DNA from: Chitinophagaceae bacterium | GTDB lineage: Bacteria > Bacteroidota > Bacteroidia > Chitinophagales > Chitinophagaceae | Direction: 5' to 3' | Length of the DNA stretch: 64,000 bases | NCBI GenBank assembly: GCA_016713965.1 | Contig: JADJOC010000007.1 | Location: 149,710-213,709, forward strand | Shown here: piece after piece, positions 1 to 9,821 of the stretch | Numbering within the stretch: the stretch's first letter is position 1 | Layout of the letters: each line of letters opens with the position of its first letter | Position numbers and translations under genes: made by a program | The notes under the pieces: generated by a model | Told to the model about the DNA's origin: nothing | Seen by the model: only the letters and a program-made list of their open reading frames with translations | Database searches by the model: none

Positions 1-393
1 TATTTAGTAAAAATATCAGCTGGCGGGTATCAAAATTATGAAACTGAAATAAGCGGTGAAGAGTTTTTAAATAATAATCCTTTAAGTAAAATGTATTTAA
101 CTGCAAATAAAATTTCAGCAAATAAAATTAATATTATTAAAGCAACTCCCAATCCAATTAGCAAAGGCAGTTCTTTTACCGTTACTTTAAAGCTGCTTGA
201 AACAGGGAAATATATTTTACAAATAATTAATACAGAAGGCAACGTTGTTTTGAATAAATATGTTCAGGCTTCTTCAAAAAACTTTACTGCGGCATTGATG
301 GCGGCCAGCGACTGGAGCAGCGGAATATATTTTATTAAGTTAATTAACAGCGAAAATAACATGCTTGCCCAGGATAGTTTCGTTATTCAATAG
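1..393 (+). CDS. C-terminal end of a T9SS-secreted protein
   Basis: The reading frame is open from the first base and stops at 393, so only the last 130 residues are visible and the gene begins outside the window. The tail carries the usual type IX secretion sorting-domain pattern: a PNP-like NPISKGSSFTV stretch, a beta-rich core with LLETGKYILQI, then SSGIYFIKL and a short basic/hydrophobic end. Such domains target Bacteroidota proteins through the outer membrane and are cleaved on the surface. The function of the missing N-terminal part cannot be told. An internal ATG at 91 is not the real start, because the frame continues upstream with no break. Confidence 0.8.
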   Translation, partial: YLVKISAGGYQNYETEISGEEFLNNNPLSKMYLTANKISANKINIIKATPNPISKGSSFTVTLKLLETGKYILQIINTEGNVVLNKYVQASSKNFTAALMAASDWSSGIYFIKLINSENNMLAQDSFVIQ

Positions 394-475
394 TTGTATA
401 GTGCATTGTTGAATTTTAGGTTCAACACACAATATTATAAGAAAATAAATCTTCATAATTAATTAAATTCATCAC

Positions 476-1219
476 ATGCAGGCAATACAAATTTCAATAC
501 CGGAACCTTGCCACGAAAGCTGGCAACTAATGACCCCCACCGAAAAGGGTAGGTTTTGTAGTGCCTGTGCAAAAGAAGTGATTGATTTTAGTAAAATGAC
601 TGATGATGAAGTACTTAATTATTTTACTAAAAAAACCACAGCCGATGTTTGTGGAAGAGTTTTGCCAGGGCAGCTAAATAGAAATATTGCCAAGCCTGTT
701 ACGATTGCTCAAAAAGTAACCTGGTACTGGAAGTATTTGGTAGCTGCCGTATTGTTATTTACAAAAGTGCCGGCAAAAGCGCAAAATTCTAAAGTTGGCG
801 AAATAAGCACTACACCAACTAATCAACAAACTTGCAATACAACAAGAGGTACAATAGCTGTTAAGCCTGCTGTAAAAGATACAGCCGTTAATGAGATTTA
901 TAAAGGAAAGATAGTAGATGCAAATGGCAAAGGAATTCCCGGTGCAACAATAAAAAAATTAACAGAAACAGGGGTTGGCGTTATTACAGATACAGCCGGA
1001 AATTTTATTATTGCAATTAATAAAAATTCTATACCAGTTGTAGAAATAAGCCATAAATCGTTTATGCCAAAAAGGGTTACATTCTCATCTATCGATAATA
1101 ATATTATTCAATTAAATGAAATGCAACATCTTTTAGGAATGGTGTCAGGAATAAACATAACAACCGAAAAAAAGCCTGATGATAATTTTCCTAAAAGGAA
1201 TATTATCGACTTCTTATAA
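476..1219 (+). CDS. Membrane protein with carboxypeptidase-regulatory-like domain
   Basis: A 247-residue protein. The N-terminus has a cysteine motif typical of a Bacteroidota family (ISIPEPCHESW, then GRFCSACAKEVIDF and a further Cys in ADVCG), which may bind a metal. One membrane segment lies near residues 80-98 (WKYLVAAVLLFTKVPAKAQ). The following region (GKIVDANGKGIPGATIK ... GVGVITDTAGNFII) is a CarboxypepD_reg-like beta sandwich as found on TonB-dependent receptors and surface proteins. The Cys motif would be cytoplasmic and the beta domain periplasmic. A precise role is not known. It stands alone, about 80 bases after the T9SS gene. Confidence 0.75.
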   Translation: MQAIQISIPEPCHESWQLMTPTEKGRFCSACAKEVIDFSKMTDDEVLNYFTKKTTADVCGRVLPGQLNRNIAKPVTIAQKVTWYWKYLVAAVLLFTKVPAKAQNSKVGEISTTPTNQQTCNTTRGTIAVKPAVKDTAVNEIYKGKIVDANGKGIPGATIKKLTETGVGVITDTAGNFIIAINKNSIPVVEISHKSFMPKRVTFSSIDNNIIQLNEMQHLLGMVSGINITTEKKPDDNFPKRNIIDFL

Positions 1220-1342
1220 TTTAGTTTATCACATTTTTAATTTACTAAGTATAGTCTATGATAAATTATTTATAAAAAATTAATGCTTTTAACAAAGCAT
1301 ATTTAAAGATAGTTTTTATGGTTCAATAGTTATGGTTGTTTT

Positions 1343-1400
1343 ATGCCGGCCTGCATGTTATCCTTGCGATCGTTATAATAAGGAGCATGCGGCCGGTTTT
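1343..1400. terminator. Hairpin between convergent genes
   Basis: CCGGCC-T-GCATG near 1347 pairs with CATGCGGCCGG near 1386 (one bulged base), followed by a T run on the + strand. It lies just past the stop of the minus-strand xerD and probably ends its transcription, or that of the upstream + gene. The rest of 1220-1400 is AT-rich with no gene seen. Confidence 0.5.
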
Positions 1401-2300
1401 TTATTTAAATGCAGGATGAAACTGTTGCAAAGTATCCCTTAAATATTCCCTGTTTAAATGTGTATATATTTCAGTTGTAGTAATGCTTTCATGACCAAGC
1501 ATTTCCTGCACCGCCCTTAAATCTGCACCACCTTCTACCAAATGCGTGGCAAATGAATGCCGGAAAGTATGCGGAGAAATATTTTTAGTAATACCTGCTT
1601 GTTGTGCTAATGCTTTTAATATTAAAAAAATCATTACCCTGCTTAATTTAGCTCCTCTCCGGTTTAAGAATAAAATATCTTCATTACCCGGTTTTATTGC
1701 AGTATGCACCCTGCTTGTATTTTGATAAATACTAATGTATTTTATGGCATCATCGCCAATGGGTACCAGTCTTTCTTTGTTGCCTTTTCCTATAATCCTG
1801 ATAAAGCCAACATCGAGGTAAAGATTATTAATACGCAGGTTTACTGTTTCACTTACCCGTAATCCGCAGCTATACATCGTTTCCAATATAGCCCTGTTGC
1901 GTTCGCCTTCGGCTTTACTAAGGTCAATTTGTTTAATGATCAGCTCAATTTCATGAAAAGATAATACATCAGGCAATGATCTTTTTAGCTTAGGTGCTTC
2001 AAGTAAGGCTGTAGGGTCAGTAGTAGTAATATCTTCTAAAATACAGTATTTAAAAAAACTTCGTAACCCGGATATAATTCTTGCCTGTGATGCAGGGGTC
2101 ATACCCAGCTCATTTACCCATTGAATAAATCCTTCTAGGTCTTTTAATTCAATTGCTGCAGGAGCTTTTAAATTGCGGCTTGCCTGTAAATATTCAGTAA
2201 GCTTATCAATATCTCTGATATATGCCAGTACCGAATTGTCGGATAGCGATTTTTCTAACTGTAGCCATGCTTTAAACCCTTTTTTATAAGATTCCCACAT
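1401..2300 (-). CDS. xerD: Tyrosine recombinase XerD
   Basis: A 299-residue site-specific recombinase that acts with XerC at dif to resolve chromosome dimers at division. The N-terminal SAM-like core-binding domain covers about residues 5-95 and the catalytic domain 110-295. The catalytic set is complete: Arg148 in SCGLRVSE, a Lys in GKGNKERL near 172-175, His244 and Arg247 in HTFRHSFATHL, His270 in GHESITTTEIYTH and Tyr279. These numbers match those of E. coli XerD, and the length is right. Its intact frame contrasts with the many broken genes around it. It is convergent to the upstream gene, and the neighbours do not suggest a mobile element, so it is probably the housekeeping enzyme. Confidence 0.93.
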   Translation of the reverse strand: MWESYKKGFKAWLQLEKSLSDNSVLAYIRDIDKLTEYLQASRNLKAPAAIELKDLEGFIQWVNELGMTPASQARIISGLRSFFKYCILEDITTTDPTALLEAPKLKRSLPDVLSFHEIELIIKQIDLSKAEGERNRAILETMYSCGLRVSETVNLRINNLYLDVGFIRIIGKGNKERLVPIGDDAIKYISIYQNTSRVHTAIKPGNEDILFLNRRGAKLSRVMIFLILKALAQQAGITKNISPHTFRHSFATHLVEGGADLRAVQEMLGHESITTTEIYTHLNREYLRDTLQQFHPAFK

Positions 2301-2373
2301 AAATTTAATGACAAGTAAATTATTAATAGACTAATTTAGCAGGTCAATTCGTAAATAGTCATCAAACTAAATT

Positions 2374-2883
2374 ATGGAACCTACTAATCTAAGGTTATTC
2401 AACAAAAAAGTAAAGCTAAATAAAAAATATTTAAGAACTTTTTTAACAAAGCTTGAAAAAAATCCCCCGAAAAAACTAGATAAATCAGCAGTCGAAATTG
2501 AAAAACAAGTTTGGCAGGAAACCGAGTGCCTTTCCTGTGCCAATTGCTGCAAAAAAATGACACCGACTTTTTCTCCTGCAGATATTAAAAGAATAGCCAC
2601 GCATTTTAAAATGACCCCTGTAGAATTTAAAGATAAATGGCTTGTTTTTGATAAAAAAGCTAAAGACTGGCAAAATAAAAAACAGCCTTGCCAGTTTTTA
2701 GATATGCAAACCAACATGTGTTCTATTTATGAAATACGGCCTGCAGATTGCTCAGGTTTTCCGCATTTGATTAAGCGCAATATGATTAATTACATACATG
2801 TGCACAAACAAAATATAGAATACTGCCCGGCTACTTATAAAATGGTAGAAAAAATGCAGCTGTTTTTAAGGCCATCGCTATAA
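2374..2883 (+). CDS. YkgJ-family cysteine cluster protein
   Basis: A 169-residue cytoplasmic protein of the YkgJ / zinc- or iron-chelating family. The cluster is CLSCANCCKKM near residues 50-60, followed by CQFLD, MCSIYEIRPADCSGFPHL and a last Cys in EYCPATY. The cysteines are thought to hold a metal centre; the reaction is unknown in this family. The start ATG at 2374 follows an AT-rich leader. The stop overlaps the end of the convergent yraN-like gene by six bases. A minus-strand frame covers the same stretch but looks like a shadow. Confidence 0.85.
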   Translation: MEPTNLRLFNKKVKLNKKYLRTFLTKLEKNPPKKLDKSAVEIEKQVWQETECLSCANCCKKMTPTFSPADIKRIATHFKMTPVEFKDKWLVFDKKAKDWQNKKQPCQFLDMQTNMCSIYEIRPADCSGFPHLIKRNMINYIHVHKQNIEYCPATYKMVEKMQLFLRPSL

Positions 2884-3237
2884 ACTGATATCTTCTATCA
2901 AAAAATACTCTATCGGTTCATTTTTAATAATAGAAATGGATAAAATATCAAATTGTATTCTTTCCCATTGCGGGTTTTGATATAAAAATTCCCGGGCGGC
3001 ATTCACCAGGTTTTCTATTTTCTTTCTATCTACATGATCCTCCGGCAAGCCAAAGTTTTTAGATCTTCTGGTTTTAACTTCTATAAAATGTAAAATATTA
3101 TCTTTCGAGGCTATAATATCAACTTCCCAGCGGCTATGCCTCCAGTTTTGATAAAGTAAAGTATAATCTTTTTTTGTAAAATAAACTGCAGCTAACTGTT
3201 CCCCGTCAATGCCAGTTTGATTATGGTGCGCCATCAC
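2878..3237 (-). CDS. YraN family protein (UPF0102)
   Basis: A 119-residue protein with the YraN layout: GIDGEQLAAVYFTKKDY at the N-terminus, the nuclease-like pattern WEVDII ... LHFIEVKTRR, then RKKIENLVNAAREFL. It has the Holliday-junction-resolvase-like fold (E-x-D ... E-V-K) predicted for this family, but no established activity. The frame is complete. It overlaps the convergent YkgJ-family gene by six bases at the 3' ends. Confidence 0.88.
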   Translation of the reverse strand: MMAHHNQTGIDGEQLAAVYFTKKDYTLLYQNWRHSRWEVDIIASKDNILHFIEVKTRRSKNFGLPEDHVDRKKIENLVNAAREFLYQNPQWERIQFDILSISIIKNEPIEYFLIEDISL

Positions 3238-3254
3238 GTAAAATTAGCATTAAG

Positions 3255-3375
3255 TTTATTGATTTTGGGGCTGTGGGCTGCATATCTTTTTTAGGCTTTT
3301 GATCCGGCTATCCATTACAACCTCCGCTACGCTGCGGTTTCCATTACTATCCCGCTGCCCGTCAACGGTATAATT
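3255..3375. repeat. Interspersed intergenic repeat, copy 1
   Basis: The stretch starting at TTTTGGGGCTGTG and running through GGATCCGGCTATCC-like and CTCCGCTACGCTGCGG motifs has a relative at 25300-25410, which also starts TTTGGGGCTGTG, continues with CCGGCTGTCCGTTTCAATC and ends at a GCCATCCGGCAGCC motif. No open frame fits it. It looks like a degenerate short palindromic repeat family of the genome. Confidence 0.5.
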
Positions 3376-3441
3376 ACTATTTAGCTAAAAATATTGGATA
3401 GCATAATTTATTACTTATTTTTGCGGTATAAAATATTACCA

Positions 3442-4006
3442 ATGAAGTTTGATAAATCAATAATCTGGAGTTTTACATTGCTTGTGATTGTAGCATCTTT
3501 GTATAAGATAATGCCCAACAGGCCATGGGGATTTGCCCCGCAAATTGCTATGGCAATTTTTGCCGGATCGATTGTTAAAGATAAAAAATGGTCGTTTTTA
3601 TTACCATTGGCTTCTATGTTTTTATCAGATTTATTATTTGAGGTGTTATACCGGTACAGTGTAGTAGACTTGAAAGGATTTTATAACGGCCAAATCACTA
3701 ATTACATTTTATTTACAGGGTTAACAGTATTCGGCTTTTTTGTAAATAGTAAAAAGCCGTTTAGCATTTTAATAGCTTCCCTGGCTGCGCCAACTGCTTA
3801 TTTTTTAATTTCAAATTTTATGGTATGGGTAATGGGTGGGGGACTTTACCGTCCTAAAACATTTGATGGATTGATGATGTGCTATACCGATGCTTTACCT
3901 TTTTTATAAAGGGAGCCTTATGGCTACTGTGGTATTCTCTGCTATTTTATTTGGCAGCTATTATTTTTATAGTAAAAAAAGCGTGGCATGTTTTAAACCT
4001 ATATAA
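3442..4006 (+). CDS. DUF6580-like membrane protein (frameshifted)
   Basis: Start chosen at the ATG at 3442 (MKFDKSIIW), because the 16 upstream residues look like leader DNA. Hydrophobic segments alternate with short loops (SFTLLVIVASLYKIMP, FAPQIAMAIFAGSIV, FLLPLASMFLSDLLFEV), giving about five membrane helices, as in the small putative transport proteins grouped as DUF6580. The first frame stops at 3909 inside a T run. The next frame continues with GSLMATVVFSAILFGSYYF and ends at 4006, so one T has probably been lost or gained near 3900. The substrate is unknown. Confidence 0.7.
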
Positions 4007-4115
4007 TTAAAGAGGTGTTAATATTATTTTAGAAGCCGGTTATTTATCGGCTTTTTATTTTTTATATGAATAATGAAATTTCTTAGTCATTGCATCTCAA
4101 TAAAAAATAATTTTT

Positions 4116-4761
4116 ATGATAAAAAAATAAATCTGTTTATTCTGTTTGTATCAATCCTGTTCTCTTACTGCTCTGAGGCCAATAGCAAAACTTCTGCTGA
4201 AAGTAACAAGGCTCAAGTTGACACTGCTAAAAAAATAGTAGTTAAAAATAAACCAGATATCAAACTTGAAGCTTCCTGGGCTGCATTTGTAAATGCAGTT
4301 AAATCGTCTGATCTTAAAAAAATTAAAGCGTTATCTACAGATTGTGTAACCAATACATTGTGTAACCAATACAGAAAAGGAAGATACTGGATTTGAAAAA
4401 TTAAAGCATAAAAATCGGATACCTGGGATGAAACATTATCACATCGAAGCTTAATAGCGATTGATAAATTTGTAAAAGAAGATTACCTGATTGTATTTGA
4501 TTCAATAGTAAAATCAAAAATGTCTGATTTTAAGGACGTCAGCTTTAATGATAATGATCATAATAGGCAGTTATATACCGGTTGTTGTATTACTGACGGC
4601 ATTGAAATGGCTAATCCTAAAGTAAAAGAAGTAAGGGTAACAATTAAAGCAGAAAAGGCCGCTCTATATCAGGAGAAGGGTTAGACTGGGATGCATCATT
4701 TGTATTTATTGAAACTAAAAATGGAGAATATAAATTTTGTGGTTTTAGTGCCACGCCATAG
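4116..4761 (+). CDS. Secreted lipoprotein, unknown function (multiply frameshifted)
   Basis: An ATG at 4116 gives MIKKINLFILFVSILFSYC if one A is restored in the A run at 4121-4127; this is a lipoprotein signal with Cys at FSYC. As read, the frame also opens from 4073. It is interrupted near 4390, and downstream frames continue with FVKEDYLIVFDSIVKSK, VTIKAEKAALYQEKG and DWDASFVFIETKNGEYKF, ending in FCGFSATP at 4761. The parts read as one protein of about 210 residues. The fold resembles small periplasmic NTF2-like proteins, but I cannot confirm that. It is followed by a bidirectional terminator. Confidence 0.55.
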
Positions 4762-4776
4762 CTTACTTCAATAATC

Positions 4777-4810
4777 AATAAAAAATCCCGATAGTCCGGG
4801 ATTTTTTATT
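4777..4810. terminator. Bidirectional terminator
   Basis: A perfect 14-bp inverted repeat, AATAAAAAATCCCG paired with CGGGATTTTTTATT, with a 6-base loop, lies between the convergent lipoprotein gene (+) and the TPR gene (-). Confidence 0.8.
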
Positions 4811-4824
4811 GATCACTATCCAGC

Positions 4825-5566
4825 TTATTTTTTATTTTTTGGAGTGGCAGTGTTTTTAGTATTGCCATTTTTTTTATCCATACTTTCTACTACCTGTAAA
4901 TTTTGTCTTGCACCGGCAAAATCAGGATAAACTTCCAAAGATTGTTCAAAGTATTTTTAGCCTGTGCATAATTTTAGTTTCCATCTGCATGATGCCTAAA
5001 ATATTTAACGCACCGGCACTTGCCGGAATCTGTTGCACTGAACCATTTGGCATAGGAAAAACTACTGCTATTTTATTGCTATTGGTATCAGCCAGCACCA
5101 CTTTTAAATTATTTTCACTTTCAGATATCCGTTTAAGCTGGTATTGCGATATAGCCAATTGATAGTTATAATAAGGGTTTTTAACTTTTTGAGTTATCTG
5201 CTCTAAAGCGGCAACAGCACTTTTCGGATCTCCTAATGCCTGGAAGCACTCTCCTGACCTGGCTAAAGCGTCAGTATTAGAGGGATCCTGTTTTAACACT
5301 TCCTGCGATAATAATAAAGAAGGATAAAATTCTTTATTGACAAAATAGAGCATTGCAAGAGTATCCTTGTAAGGTACACCTTGTGCGGCATTACTTAATG
5401 CTACATACCCGTGTAAGGCTCCAATGGCAGTCCTTACATCATTATACGCCACACTTTGGCGGTATATGTCCACATAATGTTTTTTTAAGCTATCACTAAA
5501 AGCAACCTGGGAATTTGCAGTAAAGGAAAAACCAGTAACAATGAGTAAGTAAATAATTTTTTTCAT
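4825..5566 (-). CDS. Secreted tetratricopeptide-repeat protein (frameshift near C-terminus)
   Basis: The signal peptide is MKKIIYLLIVTGFSFTANSQ. TPR-like helix pairs follow, such as SNTDALARSGECFQALGDPKSAV and NPYYNYQLAISQYQLK near residues 95-150. The long frame ends at 4946, but the other frame continues with NYAQAKKYFEQSLEVYPDF (a further TPR), then a low-complexity tail ending TPKNKK, to a stop at 4825. A base is therefore missing near 4955-4970. It is probably a periplasmic scaffold protein. No partner is evident in the neighbourhood. Confidence 0.72.
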
Positions 5567-5631
5567 ATATAGTTTTGTGAATTTTGCTTAAAGATAAATA
5601 ATTGATCCTGATTTGCAATTACTTTGCAGTA

Positions 5632-6552
5632 ATGGAAAAGCTATTTTTGATAATATTAACGGTTTATAGTGTGGCCTCACATGCACAAAAAGCTGGCGAT
5701 ACAAGTATAAAAGTAGGTACTAATGTAATTACGCTTTCAGAAATAGTGGTTAACAATAAATTAAATGTCCCGGCTTTTATTGAAATAGTAAAAGTGATAC
5801 TTCTTTTTATAAAGCTTTCAAAAATTTAAGAGTATTGCAATTTTCTGCAATAAACGATATTCGCATGGTTAATAAAAGCGGCGAAACAAAAGCGTCGCTG
5901 TTTAGCAAAACCAGCCAGCTCAGGAGTAATGGGTGCAGGTCGATGAAAGTTTTGGAAGAAAAAGTAACCGGGGATTTTTACGATGATGATCATAATTATA
6001 ATTATTACACCGCACAATTATATGCCTCTCTTTTTTACAAACAAGCCTGTGTGCGGCGAAACTAATCTTGTAAAAGGTTCAACAATTACGGCACAGGGTA
6101 AAAGCGGTATGGAAAAACACAAAGAACAACTCAAAATGCTATTTTTTAATCCCGGAAAAAGAATTAATGGCATCCCGTTTTTGGGTGACAAAACTGCAAT
6201 TTATGACGATGATGTTGCAGATAAATATGACATGAGCATTGATTTGGATGCCTACAACAATACCAGCTGTTATATATTCAGGCAAAAAGTAAAACCTGGC
6301 AAAGAAGGTGAGGTAGTGGTAGATGAAATGACTACCTGGTTTGATGATAAAACTTATGAAGTAATTGCTAGGAACTATGCTTTAAGCTATGATGCCGGTG
6401 TGTATGATTTTAGCGTGCACATGGAAGTGGTAATGACCCGGTTTAATGGATTAACCGTACCATCATTAATACGATATAATGGCAATTGGAAAGCAATGTT
6501 TAAAAAAAGGGAAAGGGGAATATTTACTGCTACACTTTTTGATTTTAGATAG
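5632..6552 (+). CDS. Secreted hypothetical protein (two frameshifts)
   Basis: Start ATG at 5632 (MEKLFLIILTVYSVASHAQ, a signal peptide). The protein passes through three frames: 5632-5829, about 5790-6065 and 5983-6552. Rejoined, it has about 305 residues with strand-rich stretches (TAIYDDDVADKYDMSIDL, YIFRQKVKPGKEGEVVVDEM, YDFSVHMEVVMTRFNGLTVP). This half-barrel-like pattern recalls the periplasmic LolA/LppX or outer-membrane-lipoprotein-sorting-like families of Bacteroidota, but the family is not certain. Breaks fall near 5790 and 6040. It shares its upstream region with the TPR gene in divergent orientation. Confidence 0.6.
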
Positions 6553-7030
6553 AACATGGATGATGTGGAATTGGTAATTTGTAATTAGTAATTTGAGTTT
6601 TTAAATTTCAAGTTTCGGGTTTTGCTCCGTAGGAGCGATGTGTTATCAACAAAACATAATTAAAGATGAATAATGTGATATTGTATAAGAGTGCGACCAC
6701 CGCCTTTGGACGGGGCACAGCGCCAATAAAGCTGAATTAATATCCTGAAGCCAGGATCAAAATTTTTTCTATAATGGCAAGGCCATTATAGCTTCGTAAG
6801 AATTATGCTCAATAAAAATAAATGTACTTAATAAAGGTTGAGTAAGGATACATTGTGCAAAAATGTTCCTGCTTTCAAACGATGCAGGCAAGCAATGAGC
6901 TTTAATTAGTGATTTAAAATCTGGTGCATAAAAATATTAAGTATGAAGGAACAAGTGAATCCCTAAAACGAAATAATACTTTGCGCCTTTGCGTTGACCT
7001 AAAAATGGCGCAGCCATTATTTATAAATTT
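6553..7030. other. Intergenic region with repeats and a perfect hairpin
   Basis: No convincing gene. It contains a short palindrome (GCTCCGTAGGAGC near 6627), a stretch near 6690-6735 (GAGTGCGACCACCGCC then GGACGGGGCAC) related to the hairpin that carries the MITE at 26.7-27.0 kb, and a perfect 10-bp hairpin CTATAATGGC (6769-6778) / GCCATTATAG (6782-6791). The part near 6985 (CTTTGCGCCTTTGCG) is typical dispersed intergenic sequence in this phylum. Confidence 0.45.
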
Positions 7031-8074
7031 TTATTTTGAGCATATCCTCCATTTTTCTATTACTGCTTGTATATCTTCAGGCAAATCACTGGTAAATAGC
7101 ATGTTTTCTTTTGTGGTAGGATGTACAAAAAACCCAACTCTTTGGCATGTAAAGCCTGCCTGGTGCAAATAGCAAAACAATTATCCACAAACTGTTTGTA
7201 TTTATTAAACACGGTCCCTTTTACAATTTTATCACCACCGTAAAAATCATCATTAAACAACGGATGTCCTATGTATTGCATATGCACCCTGATCTGGTGG
7301 GTTCTGCCCGTTTCCAGCCTGCATTCTACTAATGATACATAATTAAACCTTTCTATCACTTTGTAATGCGTAATGGCATCTTTACCATAATCACCATCGG
7401 GATAAGCTGTAAATAATTTCCTGAACCTTTGATGCCTGCCTACATGTGCTATAACCGTCCCTTCATTTTCTTCAAAATCTCCCCACACCAAAGCAATATA
7501 CCTGCGGTGGACTGTATGATTGAAAAATTGTTTGGCAAGGTCGGCCATTGCTTTTGGATTTTTTGCCATTACCAGCAAGCCGCTGGTATTTTTATCAATC
7601 CTGTGTACCAAACCAAATCTTGGTAAATCTTCTTCCTGGATGCCCGGATTTTGCTGTTGCAAATAATATGCTGCACCATTGATTAAAGTACCGCTATAAT
7701 TACCACTACCCGGATGAACTACCATTCCGGCTGGTTTATTTATTATTAAAATGTCATCATCTTCAAAAACAATATTAAGTGGAATATTTTCAGGAATTAT
7801 CTCATTGCTTTCCGGCGACTTGCTGGTAAATACTATAATTTTATCAAAGGCTTTTACTTTGTAATTGCTTTTTATTGCATTGCCATTTACAGTAACCAGC
7901 TCATTTTCTATAGATTGCTGTATTTTTGTTCCGGGTGGCGCCTTCAATCCGGCTCATGAGAAACTTGTCTATTCGTAAAGGTTCCTGGCCTTTGTCAATA
8001 GTTAATACCAGCTGTTCATACAGTTCTTCGCTGTCAGGTATTTCATCTTCCGGTGATGTGTGCTTATTATTCAA
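7031..8074 (-). CDS. RluA/RluD-family 23S rRNA pseudouridine synthase (two frameshifts)
   Basis: It converts specific uridines of large-subunit rRNA to pseudouridine. An S4 RNA-binding domain comes first: upstream of the main frame the neighbouring frame reads RIDKFLMSRIEGATRN, which joins IQQSIENELVTVNGN. The catalytic domain has HRIDKNTSGLLVMAKN with the catalytic Asp, RRYIALVWGD, and LETGRTHQIRVHMQYIGHPL. At the C-terminus the long frame stops at 7060, but one T added to the T6 run near 7130 restores FVHPTTKENMLFTSDLPED and a stop at 7031. The start is uncertain; a TTG at 8074 fits the S4 frame. It is divergent from lipB. The fold is that of RluD, but target specificity is not proven. Confidence 0.85.
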
Positions 8075-8093
8075 AGTAATGCGGTGGTTTTAA

Positions 8094-8101
8094 TATCTTT
8101 G
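8094..8101 (+). promoter_or_regulatory. Candidate -7 box for lipB
   Basis: TATCTTTG matches the Bacteroidota TAnnTTTG box exactly and ends 17 bases before the lipB start. No clear -33 TTTG is seen at the usual distance. Confidence 0.4.
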
Positions 8102-8118
8102 CAAATTAAAACATTGTA

Positions 8119-8856
8119 TTGGATAACACTAAAGTGATCTGTAAAGATTTAGGAATTATTGATTACCAAACAGCCTGGGATTACCAGGAAGAGCTGTTGC
8201 AGCAAAATATTAATATCAAATCACAATTACGCAATTTAACCGGAGAAAATATACCCGGCGGTTTAAGTACCACCAGTTATTTTTTACTTTGCGAACACCC
8301 TGCAGTATATACTTTAGGCAAGAGCGGCAGCATGCATAATATGCTGATTTCAAAAGAAGAAAGAGACGAAAAAGGCATCCAGTTTTTTAATACCAACCGT
8401 GGTGGCGATATCACTTTTCATGGTTTGCAACAAATAGTAGGATACCCGATTATAGACCTGGAAAAATATTATACTGATATAGGTAGATACCTACGCAACC
8501 TGGAGGAGGTAATTATTTTGACCATTGCTGAATATGGTATAAAAGGCGAAAGAAGCAAAGGAGAAACAGGCGTATGGATTGATGCAGGAATAACTGGCAG
8601 GGAAAGGAAAATTTGTGCCATGGGGGTTCGTTGCAGCCGCTGGATAACCATGCATGGCTTTGCATTAAATGTAAATACGGATTTAAGTTATTTTGATAAA
8701 ATTATTCCATGCGGCATACAAAATAAGCAGGTAACTTCTATTGCTAAAGAACTGGGTTCAACAGTAAATTTTGAAGAAGCCAAAGAAAAAATAAAACGAA
8801 ATTTTGAGATTGTTTTTCAATCTGAATTATTGTATTCTGATAATTTGTATAAATAG
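8119..8856 (+). CDS. lipB: Octanoyltransferase LipB
   Basis: It transfers octanoyl from acyl carrier protein to the lipoyl domains of 2-oxoacid dehydrogenases and the glycine cleavage H protein, the first step of lipoate synthesis in the cytoplasm. Family motifs are present: RGGDITFHGLQQIVGYP at about residues 94-110, GVWID at 151-155, and the catalytic pair Lys164 (RKICAMGV) and Cys198 (IIPCGI). The usual PGQ after HG is LQQ here. The start is TTG at 8119. The length of 245 is normal and the frame is intact. No lipA is in view. Confidence 0.93.
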   Translation: MDNTKVICKDLGIIDYQTAWDYQEELLQQNINIKSQLRNLTGENIPGGLSTTSYFLLCEHPAVYTLGKSGSMHNMLISKEERDEKGIQFFNTNRGGDITFHGLQQIVGYPIIDLEKYYTDIGRYLRNLEEVIILTIAEYGIKGERSKGETGVWIDAGITGRERKICAMGVRCSRWITMHGFALNVNTDLSYFDKIIPCGIQNKQVTSIAKELGSTVNFEEAKEKIKRNFEIVFQSELLYSDNLYK

Positions 8857-8869
8857 AAAGTTAATTATT

Positions 8870-8911
8870 TCCCGTCTTACCGGCTCTATAAATTGCCGGC
8901 AAGGCGGGAAG
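8870..8911 (+). terminator. Hairpin downstream of lipB
   Basis: CCCGTCTTACCGGC (from 8871) pairs with GCCGGCAAGGCGGG (to 8908), 12 of 14 positions. No strong T run follows. The DNA that follows (near 8965) holds TCACTCACTTGTACCG, repeated near 17570, so this gap also carries dispersed repeat sequence. Confidence 0.45.
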
Positions 8912-9065
8912 ACGAAAAAATATTTTTTGTTACTAACTCTATATCTGTGATCAACATTGTTGTGTCACTCACTTGTACCGTATACCTTTATTGAGCTTTT
9001 ATTGTAATACTAAATTATTGTCTGCATAATTAGCACATCAGCTAATCAGCACATTATTACATTTA

Positions 9066-9760
9066 TTATTTATCCGGTATTTGCTGATTTTTACCATCTT
9101 TCACCACATAAAACCTGTTTTCTTCTACAAGTACTCCATTTTCAAATAATTTGAAATAAAACCAGCCGGAATGCACAAAATTTACTTTTTCAATAATATA
9201 ATATTGCTCGGTCAATTTATTTAATTCAAACATGAACTTGCCCTTATCATCAAAGAATTTAACGGAAAATTTTTTAGCTTCGGCATCAGGCAAATTAATA
9301 GCAATATTATTATCCCGGTTTGTAAATATTTTTCCGCTTGGATAACCGATATTATTGGATTGTCCGTTTTGCTGCCAGGGATTAATATTATTATATATGT
9401 TTGGATTATCGCCGTATAAATCTTTTACGGGCCTTTTAGAACCAGTAATAATATAAGCTCCTCCGTCAAAAGCGATAAAAACCCTGTAATACATTTTTTA
9501 TAGGGTGGTTTGGCATCTGCAAAACCGTTTTCTATATTTTGAGGATTCAATACCGAACCAATGGTGTAAAAATTTTTGGTGCTATCATAGGAACGCTGGA
9601 TATTGATAGTCGTTACGGGTCTTTTGTAATTATTTTTCCAGCTTATAATAATTTGTCCTCCCAAATTTTTAACGGAAATTTTAGGTAATGTATCCTGGGC
9701 TATAAGTTTTGAAACGGACAATAACAGCGTACCTGTAAAAAGTAGTAAGGCTTTCTGCAT
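9066..9760 (-). CDS. Secreted hypothetical protein, fibronectin-like (frameshifted)
   Basis: The signal peptide is MQKALLLFTGTLLLSVSKLIAQ. Next comes a beta-sandwich-like segment (ISVKNLGGQIIISWKNNYKR ... INIQRSYDSTKNFYTIGSV) resembling a fibronectin type III or reeler-type domain. The first frame breaks at 9494 in an A6 run; the second continues with YYRVFIAFDGGAYIITGSKR and ends with a strand-rich tail to 9066. The whole is about 230 residues. It is probably a periplasmic or surface protein common in this family. No function can be given. Confidence 0.65.
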
Positions 9761-9821
9761 AAATAAAAATCAAGTAATTAACTATAATTTGTTTTGGCAA
9801 ATATAGTATGATGTTAAAAAA

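Noticed and set aside
1401..2300. XerD as part of an integrated element
   Set aside because: Catalytic spacing equals that of housekeeping XerD and no element genes or repeats flank it.
2367..2717. Minus-strand protein of 116 residues opposite the YkgJ-family gene
   Set aside because: The + strand frame has a clear Cys cluster; the opposite one has no family features and is a shadow.
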